Positions 1 through 8,218 of a stretch of DNA of 64,000 nt are shown piece after piece. The stretch spans positions 53,905-117,904 of the forward strand of contig SUTF01000006.1 in assembly GCA_015063005.1 (NCBI GenBank), given 5' to 3'. Positions within the stretch are counted from its first letter, which is position 1. Each line of letters starts with the position of its first letter. The DNA is from Methanobrevibacter millerae. GTDB taxonomy: Archaea > Methanobacteriota > Methanobacteria > Methanobacteriales > Methanobacteriaceae. The notes below the pieces were generated by a model that saw nothing but the letters and a program-made list of their open reading frames with translations, was not told where the DNA came from and searched no databases. A program made the position numbers and the translations under genes.

Positions 1-2
1 AG

Positions 3-176
3 GATGCTTGTTCTGATTCTGATTGTGGTTGTCATGATGAGCATGACCATGAGCACGAGCATGAGCATCATCATGAGGATGAGGAAAAGGATGCTTGTTC
101 TGATTCTGATTGTGGTTGTCATGATGAGCATGACCATGAGCACGAGCATGAGCATCATCATGAGCATGAAGAAAAG
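3..176 (+). repeat. 87-bp tandem repeat (2 copies) encoding a His/Cys-rich 29-residue unit
   Basis: Two 87-bp copies, 3-89 and 90-176, differ at only about two bases and keep the reading frame. The unit starts DACSDSDCGCHD and continues with alternating His and Glu. A third, degenerate unit (about 180-230) begins DSCSDPDCDC. The bases before copy one match the end of a unit, so more copies may lie upstream of the window. The near-identity at silent sites suggests recent expansion of a metal-binding tail. Confidence 0.9.
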
Positions 177-2216
177 GACAGTTGCTCAGACCCTGACTGT
201 GATTGCCACGACCACGACCACGATGATGATGTTGAAATAAGTATCTGTGGCTGTCCTGACTGTGCGGATGATGATCACGACCATGACAGTCATGACCATG
301 GACATGGGGATGAAGAACTTTTAGCTGAAGGAAAACCTTTAATCGCTAATAGGCCAATTCAAATAATTGTTGCAAGTGGTATACTATTTGCAGCAGGCCA
401 TATTTTGGAATTCCTGTCATTCAATTCAACAATTGTAACTCTTGTTTTCATGTGTGCTGCTATAATTGCAGGTTATGAAATCGCAGGCATGGCATACAAT
501 TCATTGGTTAAAAGACATACTGTTGGTCCTGCAATGCTCATGTGTATTGCATGTGTTGCTTCATTCATCATTGGACATCCGGAAGAAGGTGCAGCAGTAA
601 CATTCCTTTACTATATTGCAGAATTCCTTGAGGATTATGCAGAACACAGAGCCAAACGTTCAATCAAATCTTTAGTTGAAATAGCTCCTGAAACCGCTAG
701 GGTAAAAGTCGGTGATTCTGAAGTGGAAAAAAATGTTGATGATGTAAACATCGGGGATATCGTAATTGTAAAACCCGGAGACAAAGTTCCATTGGATGGT
801 AATGTGATTTCCGGTTCCTCTTCCATAAACCAGGCATCAATCACCGGTGAAAGTGTCCCTGTACACAAGGAAGTTGGCGATGAAGTATTTTCAGGAACAG
901 TTAATGAAGACGGTTACTTTGAAATGGTCGTAACCAAAAAGGCAAAAGATTCCGTAATTTCCAAAATCGTTACATTGGTTAAAAGATCTCAGCTCAACAG
1001 GTCTGAAACAGAATCTTTAGTGGAAAAGGTTGCAAAATATTACACTCCTGTAATGATGGTGGCCGCATTTTGTGTAGCAGTAATACCTCCAGCATTATTG
1101 GGTCAGCCTTTAGTTGATTGGGTATATAAGGCACTTTCCCTTTTAGTAATCTCATGTCCTTGCGCATTCCTTATTTCAACACCTGTCGGTATGGTATCAG
1201 CCATTACTTCCGCTACAAGAAATGGTGTTTTAATCAAAGGAAGTACCTATGTTGAAGAGATGAAGGATATTAAGGCAGTAATATTTGATAAAACAGGAAC
1301 ATTAACTGAAGGAAAACTTGAATTAAGCGAAATTGAAGTGTTAAGTGATTCAGTGTCTGAAGAGGAAGTTGTTAAAATTGCAGCATCCCTTGAACATGAA
1401 TCATCCCACCCAATTGCACAGGCAATTGTCAATTATGCATCAATGAATGATATTGGATTTGAAGAGATTGATGACTTTAAAAATGTTCCTGGAAAAGGAA
1501 TTATTGGTGTCATTGAGGGTGAACAATACTATGCCGCTAATGAGTCATTAATCGAAGGCAGTTCATTTGAAATTTCCAATGATGATGTTAACAAGTTCTC
1601 TGCTGAAGGTAAAACTATTATATTTGTCGGTAACTCTAAAGAATTGCTTGCAATAATCACTGTATCAGATAAAATCAGAGACAATGCAGCAGAAGTAATT
1701 TCAGACTTAAACAATCAGGGTGTACAGACTGTAATGTTGACGGGGGATAATAAGCTTGCTGCTCATAATGTAGCTGATCAAATCGGAATAAAATATGTAT
1801 ATTCCAATTTGATGCCTGAAGACAAATTGAATCTTTTGGATACCATTAGAAACAAGTTCGGTAATGTGGCAATGGTTGGTGACGGTATTAATGACGCACC
1901 GGCATTGGCCAGATCAAATATTGGTATTGCAATGGGTGCTGCAGGTTCTGATGTGGCAATCGAAACAGCGGATGTTGCATTGATGCAGGATGACATTTCA
2001 AAATTGCCATATCTATTCAGTTTAAGCCGTAAAACAATGAGTATTATCAAACAAAACATTACTGTGGCGATTGCTGTTAAGCTATTGTGTGTAGTATTGG
2101 CGATTTTAGGAATAATTACATTGATGATGTCTGTCGGTTTTGGAGACTTGGGATTAACACTTTTAGTTATCTTGAACTCATTTAGAATTGGAATGGTTAA
2201 AGACCCACTATTCTAA
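3..2216 (+). CDS. Heavy-metal P1B-type ATPase (Zn/Cd/Pb exporter type), 5'-truncated by the window edge
   Basis: This is a membrane pump that exports divalent heavy metals using ATP. The reading frame is open from the window edge, so the N-terminus is missing. The visible N-terminal part (3-330) is extremely rich in His, Asp, Glu and Cys and contains two near-identical 29-residue repeats, a likely metal-binding tail. It is followed by membrane segments and the P-type motifs: TGES at 843-854, CPC in a membrane helix at 1155-1163, the phosphorylation site DKTGT from 1287, an HP motif (SSHP), and GDGINDAP from 1878. The CPC with SxP (CPCAFLISTPVG) and the GDLG in the last helix are typical of the Zn/Cd subgroup (ZntA/CadA) rather than the Cu subgroup; that assignment rests on family knowledge. 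A small membrane protein follows at 2412. The actual metal is not proven by sequence. Confidence 0.93.
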   Translation, partial: DACSDSDCGCHDEHDHEHEHEHHHEDEEKDACSDSDCGCHDEHDHEHEHEHHHEHEEKDSCSDPDCDCHDHDHDDDVEISICGCPDCADDDHDHDSHDHGHGDEELLAEGKPLIANRPIQIIVASGILFAAGHILEFLSFNSTIVTLVFMCAAIIAGYEIAGMAYNSLVKRHTVGPAMLMCIACVASFIIGHPEEGAAVTFLYYIAEFLEDYAEHRAKRSIKSLVEIAPETARVKVGDSEVEKNVDDVNIGDIVIVKPGDKVPLDGNVISGSSSINQASITGESVPVHKEVGDEVFSGTVNEDGYFEMVVTKKAKDSVISKIVTLVKRSQLNRSETESLVEKVAKYYTPVMMVAAFCVAVIPPALLGQPLVDWVYKALSLLVISCPCAFLISTPVGMVSAITSATRNGVLIKGSTYVEEMKDIKAVIFDKTGTLTEGKLELSEIEVLSDSVSEEEVVKIAASLEHESSHPIAQAIVNYASMNDIGFEEIDDFKNVPGKGIIGVIEGEQYYAANESLIEGSSFEISNDDVNKFSAEGKTIIFVGNSKELLAIITVSDKIRDNAAEVISDLNNQGVQTVMLTGDNKLAAHNVADQIGIKYVYSNLMPEDKLNLLDTIRNKFGNVAMVGDGINDAPALARSNIGIAMGAAGSDVAIETADVALMQDDISKLPYLFSLSRKTMSIIKQNITVAIAVKLLCVVLAILGIITLMMSVGFGDLGLTLLVILNSFRIGMVKDPLF

Positions 2217-2331
2217 TTCTTTTTCTTATTTTTTTGATATCCTAAAAATTTAAATTATTTAGATTAGCCTAATTTTGATATAACTAAATATTATTATTTG
2301 TTTTACCTAAAAAACCTTTAAAATCGAATAG

Positions 2332-2378
2332 TTTATATACTAAGACTTACTTAATTATAATTAAGTAATATTACTTAA
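2332..2378 (+). promoter_or_regulatory. TATA box and overlapping palindromes upstream of the 90-aa ATPase partner gene
   Basis: A TATA box TTTATATA lies at 2332-2339. Just downstream, where transcription should start, are two overlapping perfect palindromes: 22 bp at 2347-2368 and 18 bp at 2361-2378. The second contains AAGTAATATTACTT, the same half-sites seen in front of the nik-type operons at 7877-7932, 12276-12317 and 13652-13932. The layout suggests a repressor site; the regulator is unknown. A DtxR-like TTAG-N6-CTAA sequence also occurs near 2261-2274, but this is weak. Confidence 0.55.
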
Positions 2379-2411
2379 TTTTTCAATTAAAAAAATTCGG
2401 GAGATAAAAAT

Positions 2412-2684
2412 ATGATTGATAAAAAATACATAGATTCAATTATGAAACATAAACATGCATTGATTTTTGCAGGAGGAATTGCAACAGCATTAATTGGTAA
2501 AAAAATATTGGAATCCGATGCTGTTAAAGATGCAACTACCCAAGGAATGGCTGCTGTATTGTCTGCTAAAAAAGATGCAGAAGAAGCATTCCAAGACATG
2601 AGAGAAAATGCAGAAGACATTGTTGTTGATGCAAACTCTGAAGTCAAAAAAGAAATCTATGTAACTGAAGATGATGAAGAATAA
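2412..2684 (+). CDS. Small membrane-anchored protein next to metal ATPase (PacL/DUF1490-like or DUF6110-like)
   Basis: This is a 90-residue protein. After a short basic start (MIDKKYIDSIMKHKH) there is one hydrophobic, Gly/Ala-rich segment (about residues 16-30, LIFAGGIATALIG), then an amphipathic Ala/Glu/Lys helix and a very acidic tail ending TEDDEE. The RBS-like GGGAG lies just before the ATG. It follows the metal ATPase in the same direction, with its own promoter 195 bp after the ATPase stop. Small proteins of this plan (PacL, DUF1490) sit beside P1B ATPases in other microbes and help them; this role is inferred from position and layout, not from a confirmed family match. Confidence 0.6.
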   Translation: MIDKKYIDSIMKHKHALIFAGGIATALIGKKILESDAVKDATTQGMAAVLSAKKDAEEAFQDMRENAEDIVVDANSEVKKEIYVTEDDEE

Positions 2685-2766
2685 TTAATTCATCATTTTT
2701 TTAACTATTTTAACCATTATCAAAAAAAGAAAAGAAAAAATCTCGTAAAATTAATTTTTTTTAACT

Positions 2767-3378
2767 TTAGAGATTATTGATTTCATTGAAAAATAATATA
2801 TCATCACAAATAACATCAAGTAACTCTTTATCGTGACTCACTGCCAATATTCCGATATTGTTTGCTTTACAATGTTTTATTAAAGCTTCCCATATCTGAA
2901 CCTGTGTCACGGCATCAAGCATGGTACTTATTTCATCTGCAATGATGAATTTTGTTTTCGGATTTAATGCTCTTAAAATGCTGAAACGCTGCAGTTCTCC
3001 GCCGGAAAGTTCATTGGGCCAACGAGTTAACCATGTTTCCTTAAGACCAAATGTGTCTTTTAAATCCTGTGGTGGATTCCATGATTCATTAAGTACCTTT
3101 TCCATTTTCCATTTCGGGTTCATTGTCTTTTCAGGGTGTTGAAATATCAGTTGTACGGGATAATAGTCCTTGTCTGGAATTTTTTGATTATCCATTGTTA
3201 CTTCTCCAGCGTAATTGGTAATATAGCCTGCCATTATTTTACATAATGTACTTTTACCACTACCGCTGTCCCCCATTAAACCTATTATTTCATTACTGTT
3301 AAGGGACAATGAAATATCCTTTAATATTTCTCTTTTTTTATTGTATGAAAAAGAAATATTGTCTGCTTTAAGATTCAT
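2767..3378 (-). CDS. NikE/OppF-type ABC transporter ATPase (nik set 1)
   Basis: This is one of two ATPase subunits of a nickel/peptide-type ABC importer. It has a Walker A GDSGSGKST, the signature LSGGELQRFS, a Walker B with FIIADE and the switch histidine in VSHD. At about 203 residues it is a short, single-domain form without the C-terminal oligopeptide domain of its partner. The start is taken at the ATG at 3378 because AGGAGG (3385-3390) sits six bases upstream; a TTG further out would overlap that RBS. The 5' end overlaps the end of the NikD-type gene, so the two are translationally coupled. It is the last gene of the five-gene operon 7841 to 2767. Nickel is the likely substrate in a methanogen, but peptide or another metal chelate cannot be excluded. 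Confidence 0.85.
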   Translation of the reverse strand: MNLKADNISFSYNKKREILKDISLSLNSNEIIGLMGDSGSGKSTLCKIMAGYITNYAGEVTMDNQKIPDKDYYPVQLIFQHPEKTMNPKWKMEKVLNESWNPPQDLKDTFGLKETWLTRWPNELSGGELQRFSILRALNPKTKFIIADEISTMLDAVTQVQIWEALIKHCKANNIGILAVSHDKELLDVICDDILFFNEINNL

Positions 3379-4315
3379 CATCAACCTCCTCAAAATTAAA
3401 ACATCTAATCATCACGCCATTGTGATTGATAAGTTCAGGTTTATTGTTTTCGCATTTTGCTATGCGTTTGGGACAATTTTCATAGTATGGACATCCAGGA
3501 ACATCATCTAATGGCTGCACACCTTCAGTTAACTTAAAACCATTTCTTGGCAGTGAATTAATTAACGCTTTGGTATATGGGTGCAATACATTATCTACAT
3601 TTTTGAAGTTTTCTACATTGTTTATTTCAATCACATAGCCTGAATAGAATATGGCAATCCTATCTGCAGTTTTTAGTGCAACATCTATCTCGTGGGTAAT
3701 AAGCAATATACCTTTGCCATTTTCTTTTAGTTTTCTGATGTCTTCAATTGTTTCCTCAACACTTTTTTTATCGAGACCGGGTGTTGGTTCATCAGCAATC
3801 AATAAGTCAGGATTACCTATTAATGCTGTTGATAATAAAACCTTTCTGGCCATTCCTCCGGATAATTCAAAAGGATATAAGTCATCCACACTTTCATCCA
3901 ATCCATATTTGCTGAATATTTCCCTTTGCCTTATTTTTTTCTCATCATGTTCCTTTTCATCCTTACATTCGCCAATAGCCTGTTCAGATACCTTCATGAG
4001 AGGGTCTAAATAATTTACGGATTGGGGTATTAATGAAATTTCCTTACCTCTTAATTTTTCCTTTAATTCCTGATCCAATGTTTGTCCTTTATATTTTATT
4101 TCCCCAGTTACATGTGAGTTATATGGTAGAATGCCTAAAATTGAATGGGCTAAAAGACTTTTTCCAGAACCGCTTGATCCCAAAACTGCAACAATCTCAT
4201 TTTCATTCACATCAATTGTCAAATCAGATATGACTTTTATGTCATGTCTATTTAATCCCTCGACATATTGTGTAAATGATATGGATAAATTACTTACTTC
4301 TAATAACTTTTGCAT
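3368..4315 (-). CDS. NikD/OppD-type ABC transporter ATPase (nik set 1)
   Basis: This is the larger ATPase subunit (315 aa) of the first nickel/peptide-type importer. Walker A is GSSGSGKS, the signature is LSGGMARKV, and Walker B is LLIADEPTPGLD, followed by ITHE. The C-terminal part (about residues 240-315) is the oligopeptide/dipeptide transporter domain with four cysteines (GCPYYENCPKRIAKC and a later RCF), a spacing known to hold an iron-sulfur cluster in related ATPases. It is preceded by the NikC-type permease gene after a 14-base gap and overlaps the next ATPase gene. Confidence 0.87.
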   Translation of the reverse strand: MQKLLEVSNLSISFTQYVEGLNRHDIKVISDLTIDVNENEIVAVLGSSGSGKSLLAHSILGILPYNSHVTGEIKYKGQTLDQELKEKLRGKEISLIPQSVNYLDPLMKVSEQAIGECKDEKEHDEKKIRQREIFSKYGLDESVDDLYPFELSGGMARKVLLSTALIGNPDLLIADEPTPGLDKKSVEETIEDIRKLKENGKGILLITHEIDVALKTADRIAIFYSGYVIEINNVENFKNVDNVLHPYTKALINSLPRNGFKLTEGVQPLDDVPGCPYYENCPKRIAKCENNKPELINHNGVMIRCFNFEEVDDES

Positions 4316-4329
4316 AAAACCACCAAAAT

Positions 4330-5184
4330 CTAGTTATTTGCCTGTGAAGGGTCAAATAATTTCTTTAAGTTTTCTCCTATAATATCAAACAGCAATACTA
4401 CTATCAGTAATGCTGCTCCAGGGAAGAATGCTAACCACCATGCACCCATTGCAAGATAGCTCATTGATTCTGATAGGATTATACCAATTGCAGGTTCATG
4501 TGGGGATAAACCGAATCCTAAGAATGTTACGCTTGATTCGTGCATGATTGCATGTGGAAATACTAGCAATGTTCCTACAAATATCTGAGACAATACTAAC
4601 GGTAGGATGTGATTTTTCGCAATCCATAACTTGCCTTTACCGAATTTCTTGGATAAAGCAACATATTCTGATGTGTTTATCTGTAAAACTTCTGCTCTCA
4701 ATACTCTAGTTAAATTCACCCAATGGGTAAATGCAACTGCCATTGTTACTCCAAATGCTCCTTTACCCAATGCGATGGATATCATCATAATCAATAATAT
4801 ATGTGGTATGGATGCAAATAAATCGATTAACCATGAAACAACTGAGTCACAGTACTTGTTGATACTTGCAACAAAAGCTAAAAGCGTAGCTATAACACTT
4901 GAAATAACTGAAGCACCTATCCCTATTGCAATACTTAAACTCAAACCTTTTAGTGTTCTAATAAACATGTCTCTTCCCATCCAGTCTGTACCGAAGATAT
5001 GTTCAAAGGATGGGGGTTTCATTTTCATGCTGAAATTGGTTGGCAAGTTTGCATCAATCATCGTTCCGCAAATGAAAATAATTAGTAAAACAAGTCCTGT
5101 AATTCCAATAGTTAAAATGGTTTTTTGTCTTAAGTTTAGTGAACTGAATAGTCCTTTATTGTACCAAGGAGTTTCACTCATCAT
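4330..5184 (-). CDS. NikC/DppC-type ABC transporter permease (nik set 1)
   Basis: This is the second permease subunit (about 284 aa) of the first nickel/peptide-type importer. It has an N-terminal membrane segment, then the typical FGTDWMGRDMFIR motif before the transport core, and about five further membrane helices with the EAA-like loop (EYVALSKKFGKGKLWIAKNHILP). The start is set at the ATG at 5184, with GAGGTG five bases upstream; the ATG at 5181 is equally possible. The gene overlaps the end of the NikB-type gene. Confidence 0.87.
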   Translation of the reverse strand: MMSETPWYNKGLFSSLNLRQKTILTIGITGLVLLIIFICGTMIDANLPTNFSMKMKPPSFEHIFGTDWMGRDMFIRTLKGLSLSIAIGIGASVISSVIATLLAFVASINKYCDSVVSWLIDLFASIPHILLIMMISIALGKGAFGVTMAVAFTHWVNLTRVLRAEVLQINTSEYVALSKKFGKGKLWIAKNHILPLVLSQIFVGTLLVFPHAIMHESSVTFLGFGLSPHEPAIGIILSESMSYLAMGAWWLAFFPGAALLIVVLLFDIIGENLKKLFDPSQANN

Positions 5185-6169
5185 CTTCACCTCTTATTCT
5201 TGGATCCACATATTTATAAATTATGTCTGCAATAAGATTTCCCATAAATACAAAAATTGCACTTATAATGACGATACCTAATAATAATGGAACGTCTGAT
5301 CTTAATCCTGCAGCAACTGTGGCCTGTCCGATTCCTGGGTATGCAAATACTTGTTCTACAAGAATTGTTCCTCCAAACAATTCATTAAATGATAGGAATT
5401 GTATTGTGATTGCAGGAAGCAAAATATTTCTGATTCCATGATTTTTGATTATTCCCCAAAAGCTTTCTCCTCTTGCTTGTGCAAATAAGAAATAATCACT
5501 TTTTTTAACGTTAATGAGTTTATCTCTTGTATACATTGTAAGGGATGCAATTCCCACAATGCTTAATGTAAATGCAGGCAATATCAATCTATATAACCAC
5601 TGCCAAAATGTAACTGTATCAGATAATTGTCCGATAGGGACTGAAAGTCCTATAGGGAACCAACCTAAATACACTGAAAAAACCATCAATATTACTAATC
5701 CTATCCAAAATGTTGGTGTTGATTGTAATATGTAACAATAAGTTTTAATTGCTTTATCTATCCATGTGCCTTCTTTCGCACCAGCTATTACTCCTAAACC
5801 AAATCCTACAATTGCAGATATTACCCAAGAGACCGCCATGAGTATGAATGAAGCAGTGAATTTCTGTAAAATTACTTCGGTTACAGGAACTCTATAAATC
5901 AATGAAAATCCCATGCTTCCGCTTGCTAATGTTTGAAGCCAGCCCATTACTCTTTCGGCAAGTGTCAAATTGGTTCCCCAATATTCGCCAACTATTGCTA
6001 ATTGCTCTTGACTAACAATTCTCTGACCGAGATATGCTTTAACTGGATCAATAGGAGATAATTGTATCATTATAAAACTGATTGCTGCGATAACAACTAA
6101 TAAAATGAGTAATCTAATGGCTTTGTATCCTAAAAATTTAACAATTTTTTTAGTATTTATTTTAACCAT
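5174..6169 (-). CDS. NikB/DppB-type ABC transporter permease (nik set 1)
   Basis: This is the first permease subunit, 331 aa, with about six membrane helices. It has the family N-terminal pattern (SPIDPVKAYLG) and a conserved C-terminal stretch (ILVEQVFAYPGIGQ) typical of binding-protein-dependent transport permeases of the DppB/NikB type. AAGGAG directly abuts the ATG, an unusually tight spacing. It lies 73 bases after the substrate-binding protein gene, with a terminator-like hairpin between them, and overlaps the NikC-type gene. Confidence 0.87.
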   Translation of the reverse strand: MVKINTKKIVKFLGYKAIRLLILLVVIAAISFIMIQLSPIDPVKAYLGQRIVSQEQLAIVGEYWGTNLTLAERVMGWLQTLASGSMGFSLIYRVPVTEVILQKFTASFILMAVSWVISAIVGFGLGVIAGAKEGTWIDKAIKTYCYILQSTPTFWIGLVILMVFSVYLGWFPIGLSVPIGQLSDTVTFWQWLYRLILPAFTLSIVGIASLTMYTRDKLINVKKSDYFLFAQARGESFWGIIKNHGIRNILLPAITIQFLSFNELFGGTILVEQVFAYPGIGQATVAAGLRSDVPLLLGIVIISAIFVFMGNLIADIIYKYVDPRIRGEDDE

Positions 6170-6206
6170 CTCCTTGTTTGAAAAATTCGTAAAAAAAGAA
6201 ATAAAA

Positions 6207-6232
6207 AAATGATTTATATAAATAAATCATTT
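6207..6232 (-). terminator. Hairpin with T-tract between binding-protein and permease genes (likely attenuator)
   Basis: A perfect 10-bp inverted repeat (AAATGATTTA / TAAATCATTT, six-base loop) lies just after the binding-protein stop codon. On the transcribed minus strand it is followed by a T-rich run. It probably stops part of the transcripts, leaving more mRNA for the binding protein than for the permeases. This is an inference from structure. Confidence 0.55.
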
Positions 6233-6242
6233 ATTCATGTTT

Positions 6243-7841
6243 TTATTGGATACGTTTCCAATCGTAGATGTTACCCCAGATATCTCCACCGTGTGGGTAA
6301 ATAAGGTGTGTGCTGTTGGAAATGTCTAAGGTATCATTAACAAAGTATGTGTAGTCCATAGTTCCGATCCATAAGAATGGGTAGTTGGAATTAGCTTGCT
6401 GAGCTGCTTGAGACCAGGTGCCGTATGAACTATTTAAATCTTGGGTCATAGCTGCGTCAATTAATAAATCTACAGAAGTATCATTAAGAATTTCTGGGTT
6501 ATCATATCCTTGACCAGCTACTCTAGAATCGTATTGGTGTTCGATTTCATATGGGTCAGCTGAACCGAATCCCCATACTACTCCTTGCTGGAATTTGACT
6601 GGGTCGATATCGTCCCAACTTCCACCAACTGGTTCAATTTCAATACCTATTGCTTTTGCTTGTTCAGCAACTGCTACAGCTATTGCTTGTCTTTCTGTTG
6701 ATTTTGAATTGTAGTAAATTGAGAATGATGCTTTGGTACCATTTTTCTCGACTATTCCGTCTCCATTGGTATCGTTCCATCCTGCAGCTTGAAGAATATT
6801 TTTAGCTTGGGATACATTTCCATCAGTGAAAGTAGATTCAGATGCCCAAGGTAATTGGTTAGCTACACCATTGTATGAAACATTACCGAATCCATTTAAT
6901 GAACCTTTTACTAATTCTGATCTGTTAATACCAACATTCAATGCTTCTCTTATAGCTGGGTCTCCAGTTACATTGTTACCGTATGTTAAATTATCATCAC
7001 CGATTTTTTTACCAGTATCCATTTGGGTAGGTAATGAAATTCCACGTACATCAATGGAATCAAAGTATTCCATATGGAATCCAGGTACTGTTTCATTTGC
7101 ATATGATACTGGTACTTCAGCAATATCAACATCTCCATTTTTGACTGCTGCAAATGCTGCATCAGGATCAAGGAATAAGTTGGTTATTTTTTCAAAGTAT
7201 GGTTCTTTTCCATAGTAATCAGGATTTTTCTCTAAGATAAATTGTTGTCCTTTATCCCATTGTGCTAATTTATAAGGTCCTGAACCGATTGGGTTTTGAC
7301 CGTATGTACTATCATTATAATTTGCTTTTGGAACAATTCCAACATCAGTCAATTTGTTGATGAATGTTGAGTCAGATTTATTGAGGGTAAATACTATTTT
7401 TGTATTTCCATCTGCTTTAGCTTCATTTAATGAGCTTAAGTCTGCTCCTTCACCTAATTCTTTTGCCTTGTTATATGAAAATGCTACATCTTCAGCGGTT
7501 AATGGATTTCCATCTGTGAATTTCACATCATCACGTATTTCTACAGTATATTCCTTATAATCACTAGAAATGTTGTAACTTGTAGCTAAATCATTTACAA
7601 ATGTGTTGTTTGCATCTCTTTTAAGAAGTGTACTTTGTATGAGTGGTTCTGTTCCTGAATCGTGATATCCCCAACCGTGCATTGGGTCGAAACCAAATTC
7701 AGGTTCTTCGCCATGAGCAGCAACACAAGTAACTAATTCGTTAGGGGCGTGTTGTGTATGTCCTCCACCTAAAGCGACTGCACCTATACCAATTATTGCA
7801 ATAACTGCTATAACTGCACCAATAATATATTTAGTTTCCAT
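6243..7841 (-). CDS. NikA/DppA-type (SBP family 5) substrate-binding protein (nik set 1)
   Basis: This is an extracellular binding protein (532 aa) that captures the substrate for the operon's importer. It starts with a single hydrophobic segment (residues 5-25) that acts as signal or anchor; no bacterial lipobox cysteine follows. The mature part has the pattern GFDPMHGWGYH close to the start and the family motifs LTAEDVAFSYNKA and NPIGSGPYKL. The GWG motif near the start is seen in nickel or metal-chelate binding members (NikA/CntA-like), so nickel is a sensible guess. RBS GAGG lies eight bases before the ATG. It heads the operon and has operator-like repeats 36-90 bases upstream. Confidence 0.87.
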   Translation of the reverse strand: METKYIIGAVIAVIAIIGIGAVALGGGHTQHAPNELVTCVAAHGEEPEFGFDPMHGWGYHDSGTEPLIQSTLLKRDANNTFVNDLATSYNISSDYKEYTVEIRDDVKFTDGNPLTAEDVAFSYNKAKELGEGADLSSLNEAKADGNTKIVFTLNKSDSTFINKLTDVGIVPKANYNDSTYGQNPIGSGPYKLAQWDKGQQFILEKNPDYYGKEPYFEKITNLFLDPDAAFAAVKNGDVDIAEVPVSYANETVPGFHMEYFDSIDVRGISLPTQMDTGKKIGDDNLTYGNNVTGDPAIREALNVGINRSELVKGSLNGFGNVSYNGVANQLPWASESTFTDGNVSQAKNILQAAGWNDTNGDGIVEKNGTKASFSIYYNSKSTERQAIAVAVAEQAKAIGIEIEPVGGSWDDIDPVKFQQGVVWGFGSADPYEIEHQYDSRVAGQGYDNPEILNDTSVDLLIDAAMTQDLNSSYGTWSQAAQQANSNYPFLWIGTMDYTYFVNDTLDISNSTHLIYPHGGDIWGNIYDWKRIQ

Positions 7842-8218
7842 TTTTTTCCTCTTGAAATTATTTTTTGAAATCTAGAAGTAATATCGTATTGTTATTACTA
7901 TTTCATAAAAAATTATTAGTTTAGTAATACTTTTTATTTTAAAGATATTACATTTTTTATTTTAAATTTTTAGGTATTTAAAAATTTCTATAATGCTGTT
8001 GGTGATAAAATTGCTTTTTTTCTTTTTAATATTAATAATAATTATTTTATTTTAAAAAATTCTTAATTAGATATATTATTTGTTAATTTAATTTAGAATA
8101 CTGCTCTTGTTTTAGTTAAACTGTTAAATTAATATTAAAAAATTATTAATTAAAATTTAATTGTTTTATAATGAAGTTAATAAACAAATAAATATTATCA
8201 AATAAAAAATCTTAATAA
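7842..8218. promoter_or_regulatory. Divergent intergenic region with AGTAATA/TATTACT operator-like repeats
   Basis: This 377-base AT-rich gap lies between the nik set 1 operon (leftward) and the MATE gene (rightward). AGTAATA-N9-TATTACT at 7877-7899 is a perfect inverted repeat, and AGTAATACTT follows at 7923-7932. Both lie 36-91 bases before the binding-protein start, where promoter or transcription start is expected. The rest (7940-8218) is AT-rich without another clear element. No RBS precedes the MATE start, so that transcript may be leaderless or start weakly. Confidence 0.55.

Noticed and set aside
1..240. A Met-rich 78-aa frame on the plus strand over the window's first bases
   Set aside because: It is a shadow of the His/Cys-rich repeat of the metal ATPase; the ATPase frame is open through the same bases and continues into the conserved motifs.
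2261..2274. DtxR/IdeR-type box after the metal ATPase
   Set aside because: TTAG-N6-CTAA is too short and lies between the ATPase stop and the next promoter; one weak match is not enough.
2767..7841. Plain oligopeptide (Opp/Dpp) importer instead of nickel type
   Set aside because: Not fully excluded, but the short NikE-like ATPase, GWG motif in the binding proteins and the methanogen context favour nickel or a metal chelate.
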